Shown here: positions 25,289 to 34,761 of the stretch, piece by piece | Layout of the letters: every line of letters begins with the position of its first letter | Position numbering within the stretch: the stretch's first letter is position 1 | Position numbers and translations under genes: made by a program | Notes under the pieces: generated by a model | Seen by the model: the letters and a program-made list of their open reading frames with translations, nothing else | What the model was told of the DNA's origin: nothing | Database searches by the model: none | Origin: Mastigamoeba balamuthi | Taxonomy: Eukaryota > Evosea > Mastigamoebida > Mastigamoebidae | DNA: 64,000 nt | Direction: 5' to 3' | Assembly (NCBI GenBank): GCA_902651635.1 | Contig: CACRSC010000012.1 | Location: 933,394 to 997,393 of the forward strand

Positions 25289-26429
25289 ATGCGTACGTTT
25301 GTGTTTGCGGTTGCAGCGCTCGCCTGCGCCGCGTCTGCGTACAAGCCCGTGGTCATGATCCACGGCTTCGGGTTCTGGGTCCCCGGCTGGGGCACCGACA
25401 AGGACTTCAACAGCGTGATTGGCTGGCTCAACCAGTGGCACCCGGGGCAGCCCACCTACGCCCTCAAGGTCAACAACGAGTACCAGAGCAGCAAGGACCT
25501 CTGGACCCAGATCGACGACTTCGCCCGTGCGCTCGACGAGATCATCAGGCAGCACCCGGAGCAGTTTGCCGAGGGGTTCCACCTCGTGGGCCACTCGCAG
25601 GGGTCGCTCGTCTCGCGCGGGCTCATCGAGGTCCACGGCTACGACGTCGACAACTACATCACCCTCGCCGGCGTGCACAACGGGCTGTGCGCTTTCGGTC
25701 CCCACACCCCCTCTCGGCGACGCGCCTTTCCCGTTTGATTTTGATCCCCTTCGGGCAACTTCCGCCAGTGGATTTTCGCTGTAGTTTGATTGCATCTTCC
25801 AAGGCTTTGTATTGATTAACCGTCGGCTCCTGCACATTAATCGGCCACGTTTCGCGTCGATCTTCTCTGATTCCGCCGCACAGCTACGGGCGCTGCGGTT
25901 CGTGGTTCTTCCACGGGTGGTCGTGCTCGAGGGTCACCGATTTCCTGTACAACGAGCAGAAGCAGAAGACGCTGAGCGTGGCCAACATGTGGCGCGAGGC
26001 CAGGAACAACACCCTCTTCCTCGAGAAGAATCTGTTCCTCCCGATTCTCAACAACGAGGTCGAGACCAGCAGGTCTGACATGTTCAGGAAGAACCTCGCC
26101 CGTGTCAAGAACATCCACCTCTTCGCATCTCCCGATGGTTCGTTTCAATCGATTTGCGTTCCGATCACGAGCTCACCTGTGATACAATGACAACAACAGA
26201 TCCGGCCATTGCTCCGTGGATCAGCGGGCTGTGGGGATTCGTGAGGGACGACGGAACGACGCTGGCGCCCATGCAGGAGCAAACCCAGTATGTGAAGGAC
26301 GTGCTGGGTCTCCGTACAATGTACGAGCAGGGCCGTGTGCATCTGACCCAGGTGCCGCATCTCGGTCATAACGACTGGATGAAGAAGGAGGACGTCTTCA
26401 AGAAGCATGTCTTCCCCCTGCTGGTTTAA
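25289..26429 (+). CDS. Palmitoyl-protein thioesterase 1-like, copy b
   Basis: Paralogue of copy a, 293 residues in three exons: 25289-25686, 25884-26137, 26200-26429 (882 bases, in frame). The intron positions match copy a exactly while the intron sequences differ. Signal peptide TFVFAVAALACAASA; core PVVMIHGFGFW, GHSQGS nucleophile, DPAIAPWISGLWGF (Asp region) and LGHNDWM with the catalytic His. The first exon is highly similar in DNA to copy a (from GGCCACTCGCAG through the CDS end of exon 1), suggesting a fairly recent duplication or conversion. A 300-base spacer of lower GC lies upstream after the M28 gene. Confidence 0.93.
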
Positions 26430-26794
26430 AACCAACAGAGCAACACATTGCAAAGGGTTTGGAAGATGATACTATTGTGTTTGGTGTAGTGTGTGAAAGA
26501 GGTACCAGCAGGCAGGGAAAGGAAGACAAACAAATAGACACAACAAACTTGGGTCTCTCTATATGGACATTTGTTACCAAGCAGTCTTCACCAGGTGATT
26601 ACAAGTTATGGGGTTGGAATGACCAGTGAGTAGTTAAGCCTGTAATATTGTGTCAGCAGTTAGCTGAAGCTCCTCCTGCAGCTCCTCAAGGAGGTCAAAC
26701 AGCATGAAGAGTATCTCGACCTTGCAGATCATTGCCTTCATCATGTCTGAGGCATTGTCATAATGAATGGCCCGTTTTTTAAACACTGATCTCC

Positions 26795-27200
26795 TTGATG
26801 ATGGTGGTGTTGAGTGTGTTCTCCAAGGGCTTGTTGAAGTGGTATCCTCTGGTGACTTGCTCACTTGCTGTGGTTTGCAGTGGGCAGCATCACTCGGAAA
26901 GGTATGAAGGGGCCTCTTATCATGTTGTTCACATGGCCCAGTCAGCATGCTCCCCAGACCTTAATCCTAAATATGTATGATCTCTCCTCAAGGCTCGTGT
27001 GGCATTACACCACCCTCAGAATGTTGCTGTACTGTACTGCATACTGCACAAGAAATGGGCAAAGCTTTCAGAATCTCTTGCCAACAACTTGGTGGCAAGT
27101 ATTAAATCACGTCTGGAAAGGGTCACTGAAGCTAATTGGAACTACACCCTAAACTCCATCAGTACTTCTTCTCTTCTTCCTCTGTCTCTTGTGATAAGCA
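26795..27200 (+). mobile_element. Decayed Tc1/mariner-type transposase fragment
   Basis: Two adjoining pieces match the C-terminal half of Tc1-like transposases. Near 26935-26980 the frame reads SACSPDLNPKYV, the hallmark SPDLNP block after the second catalytic Asp. About 70 bases later (27000-27160) another frame gives LHKKWAKLSESLANNLVASIKSRLERV followed by NWNYT, matching the usual end WxxIPxxxxxxLVxSMPxRLxxVIxxxGxxTxY. The frame changes between and before them and no N-terminal DNA-binding domain or DDE triad can be traced, so it is a non-functional remnant. The ends of the element were not found. Confidence 0.6.
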
Positions 27201-28402
27201 TGCTTGGCTTTCTGTCAAGAAGAGCATTACCCCATTTATGATCAGTACTGTACAAATTTTTGCCGTTTTTGGTATAGCATTTAAGGCTTCATTCAGGGAA
27301 CTGTAATGCTGCTGATTTAACCGGATTGTGAAACCTGAAGGGTGTTTATGATTCTTGCATCTGTTTTTAGTTGATCACAGACTGAAATCATGTAGGAGTT
27401 GATACTACCACCTTAAAGGGACTTTTCCTTCTATTCATGATATTCTTCCAGAAGAAACAGCTTTAAATGTTATAAGGCATTCTCAGTAAGAGATGTACAT
27501 TGGTCAAATCTTCTATTTATAATGTTTGTTGGTTATAATGGAAATTCTGAAATTAACAGTAGCTTCCTCTTCTATGTCTCTCATGGGCCGGTATGTAACT
27601 GAAGGTCCAGAACATTAGTTGTCACTGCCTGAAGGCATTGACTCATTTGAATGGAATGCTGTACTATCTAAGACAGATCAGTATCATACGTTCATCAAAT
27701 CATGTATGATTAGCTCTTATACAGCAGCTTAGTCAGTACTGCATATACTGCTCACACAGAGCTGCAGTTATGTGAACATTTTTCATTCTGCAGGATATAC
27801 TCTACACCTTCACCCCCTTCCCCAGCTCCCCTGGCCCACCAGGGCTTTTCTCTCACTGGTAGCAGAATGAATGACCAAATATATTTCATTTTGGGAGATA
27901 TTAGATAATATGATATCATTGTACTCTGTGTTAAACAGATCATAATTTATGACTCTATCCAACAATGAGTGCAGAATATAATACAAGAGAATGTAATCAG
28001 GGGCAGTAGCGCAGCTGTGGAGGGCCGACATCGAGGGGGAGCATGAGAGAGATCCCTTTGGGCTTTTAGGGTGTGTGGTGAGGTGGCGTGACGCTTTGTG
28101 TGATGATGTGGCAGAGCAGGGCGTACAGGAGGGGACAACGCAATGACTAATGGGGAAATCCACAAGATACCACACTGTGGAGAATATCTGTGGCGAGAGA
28201 TCAGGGAAGATTTGGATTCCCTGGCGAGAGATATACCGGGAGGTGGCAGCAGGGATGAAGGGGGGAGTGAGTGCGAGGTTGCTGGATGCGAGACGGGCGC
28301 GAGTTGCTAAGCAGGATGGGGAACCAAAAATAATACTCAAAGGGCAAAAACCACCAAGAACGAGTATAAAAGAGTGAAAAACAAGATGGTTGAGTGTGGT
28401 TA

Positions 28403-28487
28403 GGACCCGTGGCCTAGTGGGAAGGAGGCGGGACTGTGTCTTAGGTGGCACGGGCTCACATCTCCACAGGTTCATTTTCTTTTTTTC
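28403..28487 (+). ncRNA. tRNA-like pol III unit 1
   Basis: A 71-base unit starting GGACCCG with an A-box-like stretch (TGGCCTAGTGG) and a weaker B-box-like stretch (GGGCTCACATC) about 40 bases further on. Its ends can pair as an acceptor-like stem (GGACCCG with CAGGTTC, one wobble and one mismatch). It is followed at once by TTTTCTTTTTTT, a pol III type terminator. The anticodon and T stems do not fold properly, so this is a decayed tRNA, a tRNA-derived SINE or another pol III RNA. It is clearly related to the unit at 43196-43268. Confidence 0.45.
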
Positions 28488-28902
28488 GTTAAATTATCGA
28501 AAAAATCGAAAATTACTATTGATAGGGCTGGGCTGGTTGATCGAGAGCTCCAACTCAATGAGGGCGAGTGTAGCATGGGTGGGCACTCTTGCGCTTGCAT
28601 TCGCACCAGGGTCACTGTGGCACAACAGATTCGGGACTGACATGGTGTGATCCTCTGTGCCCCTTGCACATGCTTGGCAGCCTGGCAGAGATTGTTGAAC
28701 AGGAATGCCAGGGTTTCATCGGTGGTTGTTGTACAGTGCTCAAAGTCCAGGACGTGCTTATTGCTGTAATTTATTGGGGGAGGAGGACTGGTCTGGTCTG
28801 ATCTACCTCGTACTTATGAGAAGTGAATTTCCGCTGTGTCTTGGTTATGCGTGATTCCACGCTAAACCACAGTCGAACACAACCCGGCCAGACGTCGTGG
28901 CT

Positions 28903-29404
28903 TTATTTCAGCGCCTTGTGAACAGCCGAGTCCAGCATCTCAATCGCAATTTTCATCTCCTTGCTGCGCGTCGCGAGCGTTAGCGGGGGGGGGATCAGAG
29001 GAGGAGGTGCTCGTGTGCGCGCGTACATCTGAGCGTGCAGCCGTGAGAGCGTCTCCAGCTCGAGGCTCAGCCCGCGGCACTTCTCCACCAGGCTCTGCAG
29101 CGCCGCCATGCTCTCGGACGACTGCTCCGCCAGCCCGTCCACCGCCATCCTGTACGTCCGCGTGCACTGTATGCTCACCGTCGTCATCTGCGGAGGGGGC
29201 CGCGGCTGTCAGGCGGGCTGCTGGGCCGGCGGGGGTCGGGGGTTGGCGGGTGTGGGGTTCGGAATTGGGGCCGCTGGGCGCACGCACGGCGAGCAGTGCG
29301 CTGCGCAGCTGGTCGGTGCGAGCGACGAGGTCGCGGGCGAAGACAACGGTCTGGGCGCGCAGGCTGTCCTCGGTCTTGTCCTGAGCGTGCAAGACACTCT
29401 CCAT
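28903..29404 (-). CDS. BORCS6-like (lyspersin/DUF2365) coiled-coil protein
   Basis: 112 residues in three exons: 29404-29288, 29187-29027, 28963-28903 (339 bases, in frame). The C-terminal half reads RTYRMAVDGLAEQSSE, SLVEKCRGLSLELETL and HAQIKEMKIAIEML, which follows the pattern of BORC subunit 6 (a helix with MxxLxxKCxxL then QIKxIKxxLxxxE). BORC recruits Arl8 to lysosomes and sets their position. No membrane or catalytic motif is present; the whole protein looks helical. It is much shorter than animal BORCS6, matching only the conserved domain. Another BLOC-1/BORC subunit is possible. It is divergent from NOP16. Confidence 0.55.
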
Positions 29405-29552
29405 CGCGGGCGGACGTATCTCTTGGGTGGCAAATATCTGCGGATAAGATATGGCTATATCTTCGCGGGATATCTGGATATCGGCCAATGACATCAACGG
29501 CAGAGGTCCTATTCAATCTGCCTGAGGGCGTTTGTGAGCGCGACCATCAGCA
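29405..29552. promoter_or_regulatory. Divergent promoter BORCS6-like / NOP16
   Basis: 148 bases between the start codons. At 29425-29490 it carries the densest GATATC-type cluster seen (AAATATCTGCGG, AGATATGGCTATATCTTCG, GGGATATCTGGATATCGG), with overlapping inverted repeats. Confidence 0.5.
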
Positions 29553-30207
29553 ATGCGCGGCGTGAAGAGCAGGACCCCCAGCAAGGCATGGAAGCGCCTG
29601 GGCCACAAGAAGCGCCGACGCTCCGCGATCCCCGGCGACAAGCGCGTGCGCGCGCATCCCCCCCCCCTGCCCCCCACCCCTGCGCTGCCCTCTGACGGCC
29701 CCGAGTGCAGGTCAGGGCGTGGTGGGATCCCAAGAAGACCGTGAGGCAGAACTACGAGGCCATGGGGCTCGTCGCGCAGGTGAACTTCACCGAGGCTGAG
29801 CCCGCCGCGCTCAGGCCCGCCGAGCCCACGACCGGGCCCGTGATGTCCGAGGACGCCGCCAGCAGCGCCGCCCCCGCCTCCGAGCAGCAGCCCAAGAGGA
29901 AGCACTGCGGTGCGCTCTGCTCGCTTCCAGTTCCCCTCCCTGGCGTGCGCATTAAATTCACCCACGCGGCACCACAGTGATCAGCGCGGCGAGGACGAAG
30001 CTGCCGGCGCCCAAGCCCGTGAAGATGACGTGGACCAACAAGGTGTACTGGTCGCAGCTGCTCGCCAAGCACGGGCAGGACTACAAGGCCATGGCGCGCG
30101 ACATCAAGCTGAACCCCATGCAGCACGCGCCCGACACGTGCAAGAAGTACTGCCTGCAGTACCTGACGTCGTACGCCAACGAGGACAGCAGCGCCCCCGA
30201 CAAGTAA
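29553..30207 (+). CDS. NOP16: NOP16, ribosome biogenesis factor
   Basis: Nucleolar protein needed for 60S subunit assembly. 173 residues in three exons: 29553-29645, 29711-29909, 29978-30207. The basic N-terminus (SRTPSKAWKRLGHKKRRR) leads into the family signature VRAWWDPKKTVRQNYEAMGL; the C-terminal block KHGQDYKAMARDIKLN followed by CKKYCLQYL matches the NOP16 HGxDYKAMARDxKxN element. An acidic, Ala-rich linker separates the two. Both introns begin GTGCGC. The length is close to yeast and human NOP16. The promoter is shared with the divergent BORCS6-like gene. Confidence 0.85.
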
Positions 30208-30719
30208 GACGCGTCCGCGACGAGCGGGGGGCGGCGGCCCCTCTTGCATCCCTCTGCCGCGATGCGCCGGAGGAGGGTCTGGTGCTGCGCCACCCCCCGC
30301 GTTCCGTTACAATACGAAGTTTTTCCCCCTTCATCTTGACTGTGGTGGCCTGCGGCTTGTTTGTGGTGGGTGTGCGAGGGGTTTGCCGGTTTCTCGTTGA
30401 AGAGCCGCAATAATCGACGGCAGCACGTCAAGAAGAGCGCTTATCGGCGATCATCGAAGTATGTTGCTCCGAGAATCCTGCAAAGGAGAATGTGACCTGC
30501 TTGCTAAATCGCGGGGGTCGTGTCGCCGGCTTCGTACCCCTGCGGCCCGCACTGCGCTGCACCTCAGTTAATAAGCCGAGGAAAAAGCCAAAATAATCTC
30601 TGCGCGGATTCACTCACTTGTTTCAGGCACCCAAACCGCAGCCGCCAGCAAACCGCCCGCGCCCGCGCACGCGCACAAGGGCAACCCGACAGCAAACCCA
30701 CCCCCCGCCAACGCACGCG
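30208..30719. promoter_or_regulatory. Upstream region of the bZIP gene
   Basis: About 510 bases of mixed composition between NOP16 and the bZIP start. A pyrimidine tract ending TTTCAG at about 30625 could be the end of an intron in the bZIP 5' leader. No gene is seen. Confidence 0.35.
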
Positions 30720-32932
30720 ATGGACTTTATCGACGACGATCTCCTGATGGGCGACCACCTCGTCTCGGGGTTCGGCCTCGGCCCCATGGACGGCTCCGTG
30801 TGGGGCGCCGACATGTTCGGCGCCTGCCCCGACGGCTCTTCGGCCTCGTACGACGCTTCCGCCGATTCTGCCGACGCCCCCGAGCACGAGCACGCGGCCG
30901 AAGCCCAGGCCCAGGCTTTCGACGCCCCCGTCTCGCCCCAGCAGCCGCTGCTGAGCCCCGGGACCGCGTCTTCTACCCCGCTCGACAGCGCGGGCTCCTC
31001 GCCCTCCCTCGTCGGCTCTTCCCCGATGGACGCGTGCGCAAACCACCCCCACCCCCCCTTCCTCTTCGCCTGCGGGCAACTCTAGTCTGACTTGCCCGCC
31101 CTGGGTGCAGAGGATCCGTGGCGCTGTGCGTCAAGGAGGAGGTCAAGAGGGAGCCCGCCTACATGAGCCCCGCGACTGCCGCGGCCGCGCAGGCAGCCGC
31201 CGAGGCAGCGCGCGCGGCCGTCGCGGCGCTGGCGCCGGCGTCGATGATAACGCCGTGCGCGCCCGAGAAGAAGCGCAGGGGCAAGCGGAAGAGGGGTGCG
31301 TGAACCACCAACTCCCAGTTTTCAACGGGTTTTCTGCGGAATTTCCGCGAAGTTTACTTTCACTTTTCCAACTTTCCGAATCAGCCCAGATTTCTCACCA
31401 GAGATATTTGCGTATCTCCGCAGATGACGAGGCAGCCGACCCCGCGGCGCTGCGCGTGCGCCTCCCGCGCGACACGCTGCTGCGCATGTCCTCGAGCGAG
31501 GTGCAGAACTACATGCACCAGCTCTCGGAGGAGCGCACGCTGACGGCCCCCGAGGAGCGCGAGCTCAAGCGCCTCAAGCGCCTCGTCAAGAACCGCGAGT
31601 CGGCGCAGCTCTCGCGCCAGCGCAAGCGCGACTACGTCGACAAGCTCGAGATCGCCATCCGCGAGCTCAGCGCCGAGCACCACAACACCAAGGTACCCCT
31701 TTTCCTCCTATTCCGAAGATACCGTTATCTCGGGGCGAAGAATCTGCTTCCTCTTCGCGGCTGTATGGTAGCTCGCACTCACCTCAGCTGTGCCGCAGTA
31801 CGAGCTGTCGAGGTCGCGCGCGGAGACGGAGGCGATGCGCGAGAATGTCCGCCGCCTGACCCGCGTCATCGAGGAGGCCCTGGCACCGATGCCCGTGCTC
31901 GCCGAGCCCCAGTACCCCGAGCCGACGCCGATGCCCCCCGTGGTCCTCCCCGTCATGGAGGAGGGCGACGACCCGTGCTCCCCCTCGCAGCCCGAGGACT
32001 CCACGCCGGCGTGCCACCCCCCGCAGGCACCCGCCCCGACTCCCCAGCAGCCGCAGCAGCCCCAGCAGCCGCAGAGGCCGGTGGCGTACGCGCCGTTTGT
32101 GGCGGTGCCCCCAGCGATGCTGCCGGTGCCCCACGTGAAGCTGCCCATCCCCGAGAAGGTGCAGCAGATCATCCGCCAGCAGGAGCAGCAGGTGCAGCAG
32201 ATGCACCAGTTCCAGCACCGCCCGCCGCCGATGGCCCGCGGCCTCAAGACCGCCGGCGTCTGCGCCCTGGTAAGTGCCCCCTCTCCGTTTATCCGCGTTT
32301 GTGTTCTTTGCTGTTCAATTGAATTGGCGATTGAAAATATGGTTTGCTGACTTGCCTTCGCTGTGCAGATTGTTCTGTTCTCGTTCGGGCTGTTCTTCAA
32401 CGCGCAGTCGAACGACCAGAGGTTCTCGGGGATCACGTTCGGGCGCCACTCGCCTCGCCTGGTGGCCAGGCCCGCGACGATTGTCGCGCAGCCGCAGGCG
32501 CGCGCGATCCAGAGCGTCTCGGACCAGCCCGCCCCTCCGGCCGTCTTCATCCAGAAGGCCGACCAGATCGACAGGCAGCGCACCGCGACTGCCCTGGTCC
32601 CCGTGGGCAGCGGCAGCAGCCGCGCGGAGCTGCCGACGACGGACCTGGTGCTGTCCAACGCCAACATCCAGGCGACGCTGGCCAAGAGCTGGACGCCCAA
32701 GAACATCTCGTACATGATGTGCAACAACGTCACGCGGTACGACCCGCCGGCCGCGGGGCTCGCGGGCACGAGGGAGGACAGCTGCGTGCTGGGGTTCCTG
32801 GTGCCGTACTCGTCGATCAATGGCTCGGACGGGAAGATGTACGCGGGGCCCGAGGACTACGTGGAGATTCTGTGCAAGGTGATCGACGTGAACATCATCC
32901 CGCACCACGCAATGCCGCTGAAGGCCAACTAG
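30720..32932 (+). CDS. Membrane-anchored bZIP factor, ATF6/CREB3-like
   Basis: 600 residues in five exons: 30720-31033, 31111-31295, 31424-31692, 31799-32269, 32369-32932 (1803 bases, in frame). An acidic, Ser/Pro-rich activation-type N-terminus (FIDDDLLMGDH) is followed by the bZIP: basic region at about 213-240 with the signature NRESAQLSRQRKRDYVDKLE, then a zipper to about 285. A Pro/Gln-rich linker leads to one hydrophobic segment at about 405-425 (CALIVLFSFGLFFNA), then about 175 residues that would lie in the ER lumen, with NISYMMCNNVT carrying potential N-glycosylation and Cys residues. This is the layout of ATF6/CREB3 ER-stress factors released by intramembrane cleavage. An Arg-rich RHSPRLVAR after the helix could be a site-1-protease type site (inference). 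Confidence 0.85.
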
Positions 32933-33175
32933 AGGGGAACATCCCACTCTCTCGGAGAACTCTGTTTAGCCTCGTGTCTTAATTTGTCATAAAGTTTCAC
33001 TTTCTTTTTAGCGTTTATTCCTTCTTCGTCTTGCTCCACGTCAAGACACGTTCAGGCCCTCACCTCGGATGAGAACAATTGGTCTCACATCAGAGATTCC
33101 ATTGCAATTCATCAGGGATTTTCTTTGTTTCTGTATACCAACCGTGAATTGGAGTACTGGCAACAGCGCCCGTGC

Positions 33176-34183
33176 TCAGCATACTTCCGAGTCGAGACGC
33201 CTGAACCCGCGTGGCTGGTGCCACCACAGGTACAAGCCACTGCCGGCTACGACCGTCACCCCTGCAAGTGCCGCCACGAACAGCCCCACGATCACTCCCG
33301 CTCTTAGTCCCCTGCTTCCCTCTGCCGCGCTGGCGACGTCGACGCTGGCCCCGGTGCTCGGTGAGCTCGACTCGTCGCTGGACACGTTGCACAGGCGCAT
33401 CTGTAGAGCTGTAGCGTTGGCCACGCTGGCCCACTCGAGCACCTCGATCGGCCCCGTCATGGTGTCCCCCGCGAGGCTGTTCACAGCCACGGAGCCCCCG
33501 AGCAGCACCCCGCCCTGCTGGACGAGCCCGCTCTCGAAGAACAGCGTGTAATTCGAGCTCACGCCGTCGTCCTCCCTCCGCTGGAGGGCCCTGGCCCTGA
33601 CAGCCCTCGTCGCCGAGGCGCACTGGCCTGACAGCCTGACGACGGGGCGGCCGTAAGCAGCCGTATCGGTCTGCCTTTCCCACGTGCAGAGCTGCCCGAA
33701 CCCGAACAGCGGGTTGCTGCGCATCAGCAGCGCGTAGAGCGTGCCACCAGAGGCGGGGCTGAGGCTCTGGTCGCACTGGCGCTGGCGGTTGACGGAGATG
33801 CGGATCTGGGAGCCGACGGCCAGCAGGGCGGACATGTCGACTGCGGTCCTTACAGCGACGCCTGCGCCCGCGGTGGTCTCGGTCCAGCGCACACCGACGC
33901 CGGGGACGGCCCACACGAGGTCCTCGCGGGTGCCGACGCCGGCGAACGTCGTGCGGACGCGGGCCTGCAGCAGGGTCGGCAGCGGGGGCGGCTCCACGAC
34001 GCCGTTGTCCGAGGAAGACGACGACGAGGTGCCCGAGGTGCTCGACGAGGCGCTGCCGACCTCACTGCCGCTGCTGTACGGCGACGACGAGCTGCGGTTG
34101 TCGAGGTCGTGGGCGAGACCCGCGGCGGCAGCGCAGAGCGAGGCTGCCACAAGGGCGAGCAACGGCGCACACGTGGCGGTCAT
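33176..34183 (-). CDS. Type I membrane protein of unknown function
   Basis: An uninterrupted 335-residue frame from the ATG at 34183. It has a signal peptide (PLLALVAASLCAAAAGLA), a Ser-rich stretch (about 30-60), a 220-residue ectodomain with four or more Cys and several NxS/T sites (NYT, NAT, NVS), and one transmembrane helix near residues 295-320 (AGVIVGLFVAALAGVTVVAGSGLYLW), then a short basic tail (HQPRGFRRLDSEVC). It resembles a small surface or lysosomal glycoprotein (LAMP-like layout) but no family is recognised. It shares a 130-base divergent promoter with the 78-residue gene. Confidence 0.7.
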   Translation of the reverse strand: MTATCAPLLALVAASLCAAAAGLAHDLDNRSSSSPYSSGSEVGSASSSTSGTSSSSSSDNGVVEPPPLPTLLQARVRTTFAGVGTREDLVWAVPGVGVRWTETTAGAGVAVRTAVDMSALLAVGSQIRISVNRQRQCDQSLSPASGGTLYALLMRSNPLFGFGQLCTWERQTDTAAYGRPVVRLSGQCASATRAVRARALQRREDDGVSSNYTLFFESGLVQQGGVLLGGSVAVNSLAGDTMTGPIEVLEWASVANATALQMRLCNVSSDESSSPSTGASVDVASAAEGSRGLRAGVIVGLFVAALAGVTVVAGSGLYLWWHQPRGFRRLDSEVC

Positions 34184-34314
34184 AACAGCCTGTCTGGCAC
34201 ACGGCTCGGACGTTAGGCAACTCCGGAGAAATCTGCTGGAGATACCCGAGAATTTCCTCGCGAGCCGAGGACACTACACCCCCCAACCGACGCGCCACGC
34301 CCGCACACACGCCC
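34184..34314. promoter_or_regulatory. Divergent promoter with GGAGAAATCTGCTGGAGAT cluster
   Basis: 131 bases between two start codons. At 34226-34262 it contains CCGGAGAAATCTGCTGG, GAGATACCCGAGAATTTCC, members of the dispersed AT-rich motif family. Confidence 0.45.
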
Positions 34315-34551
34315 ATGGCGACCCGCGAGACAGCGACCCTCATGTCCCGGATGCAGACGATCCGCGAAGAGTGCCTCGGGCAGGACCTGCCCGCGCAGGG
34401 CGACCCCGCCGGCGCGCAGTCGTCCGCGGCGGCGCCGTCGCCTCAGCAGCCCGCGGGCCCCCACAGGCGCCGCACCGCCGCCGCCGCCGCCAAGCACCCC
34501 GGCGAGGCCCGGTCCCTCATCGGCGCCGGTGCGCAGTTCAGCGACGACTGA
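34315..34551 (+). CDS. Small 78-residue hypothetical protein
   Basis: Starts MATRETATLMSRMQTIREECLGQD and continues through an Ala/Pro-rich stretch with a basic patch (PHRRRTAAAAAKH) to a stop at 34551. The first 20 residues could form an amphipathic helix. No family is recognised. The clean ATG after an AT-rich divergent promoter and the absence of any overlapping alternative support a real gene, but it is short. Confidence 0.45.
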   Translation: MATRETATLMSRMQTIREECLGQDLPAQGDPAGAQSSAAAPSPQQPAGPHRRRTAAAAAKHPGEARSLIGAGAQFSDD

Positions 34552-34761
34552 CAGCGAGCCCTCCCCCAGCAAGCCCCTCAGAACAGGTTGGATCTGGATA
34601 AATCTATAAATTCCCCGCCTTCCCCTCCGCGGGCTGTCTGGGGGTGCGTGTGTGTGTGGTGCGTTGCCGTGGGCCCTCAAAGACACAGAGTCCTCGCGGG
34701 GGCGTGTGCGCTCGCTCTGCCACCTCCCCTGCTGCTGCTGCTGCTCCCCCCACGCCGCCTG

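Larger units (their letters stand above)
26430..28902. other. AT-rich intergenic island 1
   Basis: About 2.5 kb between the converging 3' ends of thioesterase b and the BORCS6-like gene. Composition drops sharply from about two-thirds GC in the genes to clearly AT-rich. It holds a decayed Tc1-like transposase (near 26800-27170) and a tRNA-like unit (28403-28473). The remaining open frames (for example 27810-28475 minus) show no motif. No terminal inverted repeat was found by eye. Confidence 0.7.

Noticed and set aside
27810-28475. 221-codon minus-strand frame in AT-rich island 1
   Set aside because: It overlaps the tRNA-like unit, has no domain, and its composition follows local base bias.
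26430-28902. Retroelement or virus-derived insert in the AT-rich island
   Set aside because: No reverse transcriptase, integrase, capsid or long terminal repeat signal was seen; the only recognisable element is the Tc1-like DNA transposon remnant.
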